A stretch of DNA of 7,589 nt from an uncultured Beijerinckiaceae bacterium (lineage in GTDB: Bacteria; Pseudomonadota; Alphaproteobacteria; Rhizobiales; Beijerinckiaceae), in the NCBI GenBank assembly GCA_937873345.1, contig CALMRL010000413.1:1-7589 (forward strand), in the 5' to 3' direction. The notes beneath the pieces are model-generated. The model was not told the origin of the DNA. It made no database searches and was given only the letters and a program-made list of their open reading frames with translations. The first letter of the stretch is position 1, and each line of letters opens with the position of its first letter. Both the position numbers and the translations under genes were made by a program. Below, piece by piece: positions 6,186 through 7,589 of the stretch.

Positions 6186-7589
6186 ATGCTGACCGTCTTC
6201 GGCAAGCTGTTCCGCACCACCGCCTTCAAGATCTCGCTCGCCTACCTCCTGATCACCGCCGTCGGGGCGGGACTGGTGCTCTACGGCGTCGGCTCGAACC
6301 TCAACGCCGCCATCGAGGCGCAGGTGCGCCAGTCCGTCGACGCCGACGTCGCCGCCCTCGCCGAGCAGTATTCCGAGGGCGGCATCACCCGCCTCGTCGC
6401 CATCATCGACGGGCGGGTGAAGCAGCCCGGCGCCGGGCTCTACCTCGTCACCACCCACGCCGGCGAGCCGCTCGTCGGCAACGTCGCCTCGCTGCCGGCC
6501 GGGGCCCTTGACCGGACCGGCACCGTCGAGACGAGCTACCGTGTCAAGGGCGAGCGACGCCGCGCCGTGGCCCGCATCTTCGCGCTGAACGGCGGCTTCC
6601 GCCTGCTCGTCGGTCACGACCTCGCCGAGGCCGACAGCCTGATGCCGATCCTGTGGCGCGCGCTGTTGAACTCGCTCGCCATCGTCACCGTGATCGGCAC
6701 GGTCGGCGGGTTGGTCGTCGCCCGCCGCGTGCTGGCGCGCGTCGACCGCGTCAGCGCCCAGGCGCGGCGCATCGCCGAGAGCGACCTTCGCGGACGCCTG
6801 CCGCTCTCCGGCTCGGGCGACGAGCTGGACCGTCTCGTCGGCAACGTCAACGCCATGCTCGACCGCATCGCGGAACTCGTCGCCGGCATGAAGGAGGTGT
6901 CGGACAACGTCGCCCACGACCTGAAGACGCCGCTGACGCGGCTGCGCGCCCGCGCCGAGCAGGCCTTGCGCTCCGATGCCGGCATCGAGGAGCACCGGGA
7001 GACCTTGGAGAAGCTGATCGAGGACGCCGACGCGATGCTGCGCATCTTCGACGCGCTGCTGATGATCGCCCGCGCCGAGGCCGGTGCCGGACGCGAGGGC
7101 ATGGTGGACTTCGATGCCGCCGACGTGGCGAGCGACGTCGGCGAGCTCTACGAGCCGGTCGCCGAGGCGGCGGACGTCGCCTTCGAGGGGCGCATCGAGC
7201 GCAACCTCCTCGTCCACGGGCAGCGCGAGTTGATCGGCCAGGCTCTAGCCAACCTCGTCGACAACGCCCTGAAGCATGGCGTCCGCGAGGGCGAGGTCGG
7301 CGGCAGGGTGACGCTCTCGGCCGCGCGGCGGGGCGGCGCGATCGAGATCGCCGTGGCCGACGTTGGGGCCGGCATTGCCAGCGCTGACCGGGCGCGCGTC
7401 ACCGACCGCTTCGTCAGGCTGGAAGCGTCGCGCTCGCGGCCGGGCACCGGGCTCGGCCTGTCGCTCGTCGCGGCGATCGCGCGCCTGCACAATGGCGAGT
7501 TGCGCGTCGAGGACAATGCGCCGGGCCTGCGCGTCGTGCTCGCCCTGCCGGCGGCGATGCGGCCGCCGCCGCTTGCCGCGCAGCCGGTG
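6186..7589 (+). CDS. HAMP-domain sensor histidine kinase, 3' end outside window
   Basis: This is the membrane sensor kinase paired with the adjacent regulator. The frame is open from the ATG at 6186 to the window edge (468 codons, no stop). A first membrane helix (about 14-37) is followed by a periplasmic sensor region (about 38-156) of no family I recognise, then a second helix (about 160-180) and a HAMP linker (about 181-233). The dimerization domain has the phosphorylated H244 (NVAHDLKTPLTRLR). The ATPase domain has the N box (LANLVDNALKHG, N360), the G1 box D392-V-G-A-G396 with Val in place of the usual Asn, and the G2 box G420-TGLGLSLV. With ALPAAM and a Pro/Ala-rich tail already reached, few codons are probably missing. 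GGTGA (6171-6175) is a modest ribosome site. Stimulus unknown; the degP context suggests envelope stress (inference). Confidence 0.94.
   Translation, partial: MLTVFGKLFRTTAFKISLAYLLITAVGAGLVLYGVGSNLNAAIEAQVRQSVDADVAALAEQYSEGGITRLVAIIDGRVKQPGAGLYLVTTHAGEPLVGNVASLPAGALDRTGTVETSYRVKGERRRAVARIFALNGGFRLLVGHDLAEADSLMPILWRALLNSLAIVTVIGTVGGLVVARRVLARVDRVSAQARRIAESDLRGRLPLSGSGDELDRLVGNVNAMLDRIAELVAGMKEVSDNVAHDLKTPLTRLRARAEQALRSDAGIEEHRETLEKLIEDADAMLRIFDALLMIARAEAGAGREGMVDFDAADVASDVGELYEPVAEAADVAFEGRIERNLLVHGQRELIGQALANLVDNALKHGVREGEVGGRVTLSAARRGGAIEIAVADVGAGIASADRARVTDRFVRLEASRSRPGTGLGLSLVAAIARLHNGELRVEDNAPGLRVVLALPAAMRPPPLAAQPV

Noticed and set aside
5649..7217. A 522-codon open frame on the minus strand across the regulator and kinase genes
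   Set aside because: It is antisense to two well-supported genes, its product is a monotonous D/G/V/H/R/Q-rich sequence without domains, and long antisense frames are expected at this GC content.
7359..7373. The kinase G1 box has Val where Asn is usual (DVGAG), possibly a degenerate kinase
   Set aside because: The essential Asp and both Gly residues are present, this second position varies in active kinases, and the H, N and G2 boxes are intact.

Overview
The window is a GC-rich stretch (codon third positions almost all G or C) of a bacterial chromosome. It suggests an alphaproteobacterium of the Rhizobiales (Hyphomicrobiales) type. The gene order supports this: cytochrome c maturation genes ccmI-ccmE-ccmF-ccmH (cycHJKL in rhizobial naming), then a degP-type protease, then an OmpR-family response regulator and its sensor kinase. 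I recall the same order from Sinorhizobium-like genomes, but I could not check that here. All six genes lie on the + strand. Two are cut by the window edges: ccmI at the left and the kinase at the right.

Left half (1-3600): the membrane machinery that attaches heme to c-type cytochromes. CcmE carries heme covalently on a histidine. CcmF, the multi-pass heme lyase, takes heme from it. CcmH reduces the apocytochrome CXXCH cysteines, and CcmI presents the apocytochrome. Two junctions (ccmI/ccmE and ccmF/ccmH) are tight ATGA overlaps typical of translational coupling. The ccmE/ccmF junction is the exception. It holds a 249-base gap occupied almost entirely by two inverted copies of a palindromic intergenic repeat, and the hairpin arms of the two copies differ by paired, compensatory substitutions.

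Right half (3601-7589): a 127-base gap with a weak stem-loop leads to a complete DegP/HtrA periplasmic serine protease with signal peptide, catalytic triad and two PDZ domains. A 106- to 154-base gap follows, depending on the regulator's start. It carries a terminator-like hairpin and an 11-base-period direct repeat that could be a response-regulator site. Next come the regulator and, 27 bases on, a HAMP-containing histidine kinase that runs off the window with all its catalytic boxes present. The arrangement suggests a two-component system tied to envelope protein quality control beside the cytochrome c assembly operon; that functional link is inference.

I see no tRNA, rRNA, CRISPR array, transposase or phage gene. 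No wholly new multi-gene system is visible. The feature most deserving a second look is the covarying inverted repeat pair inside the ccm operon.
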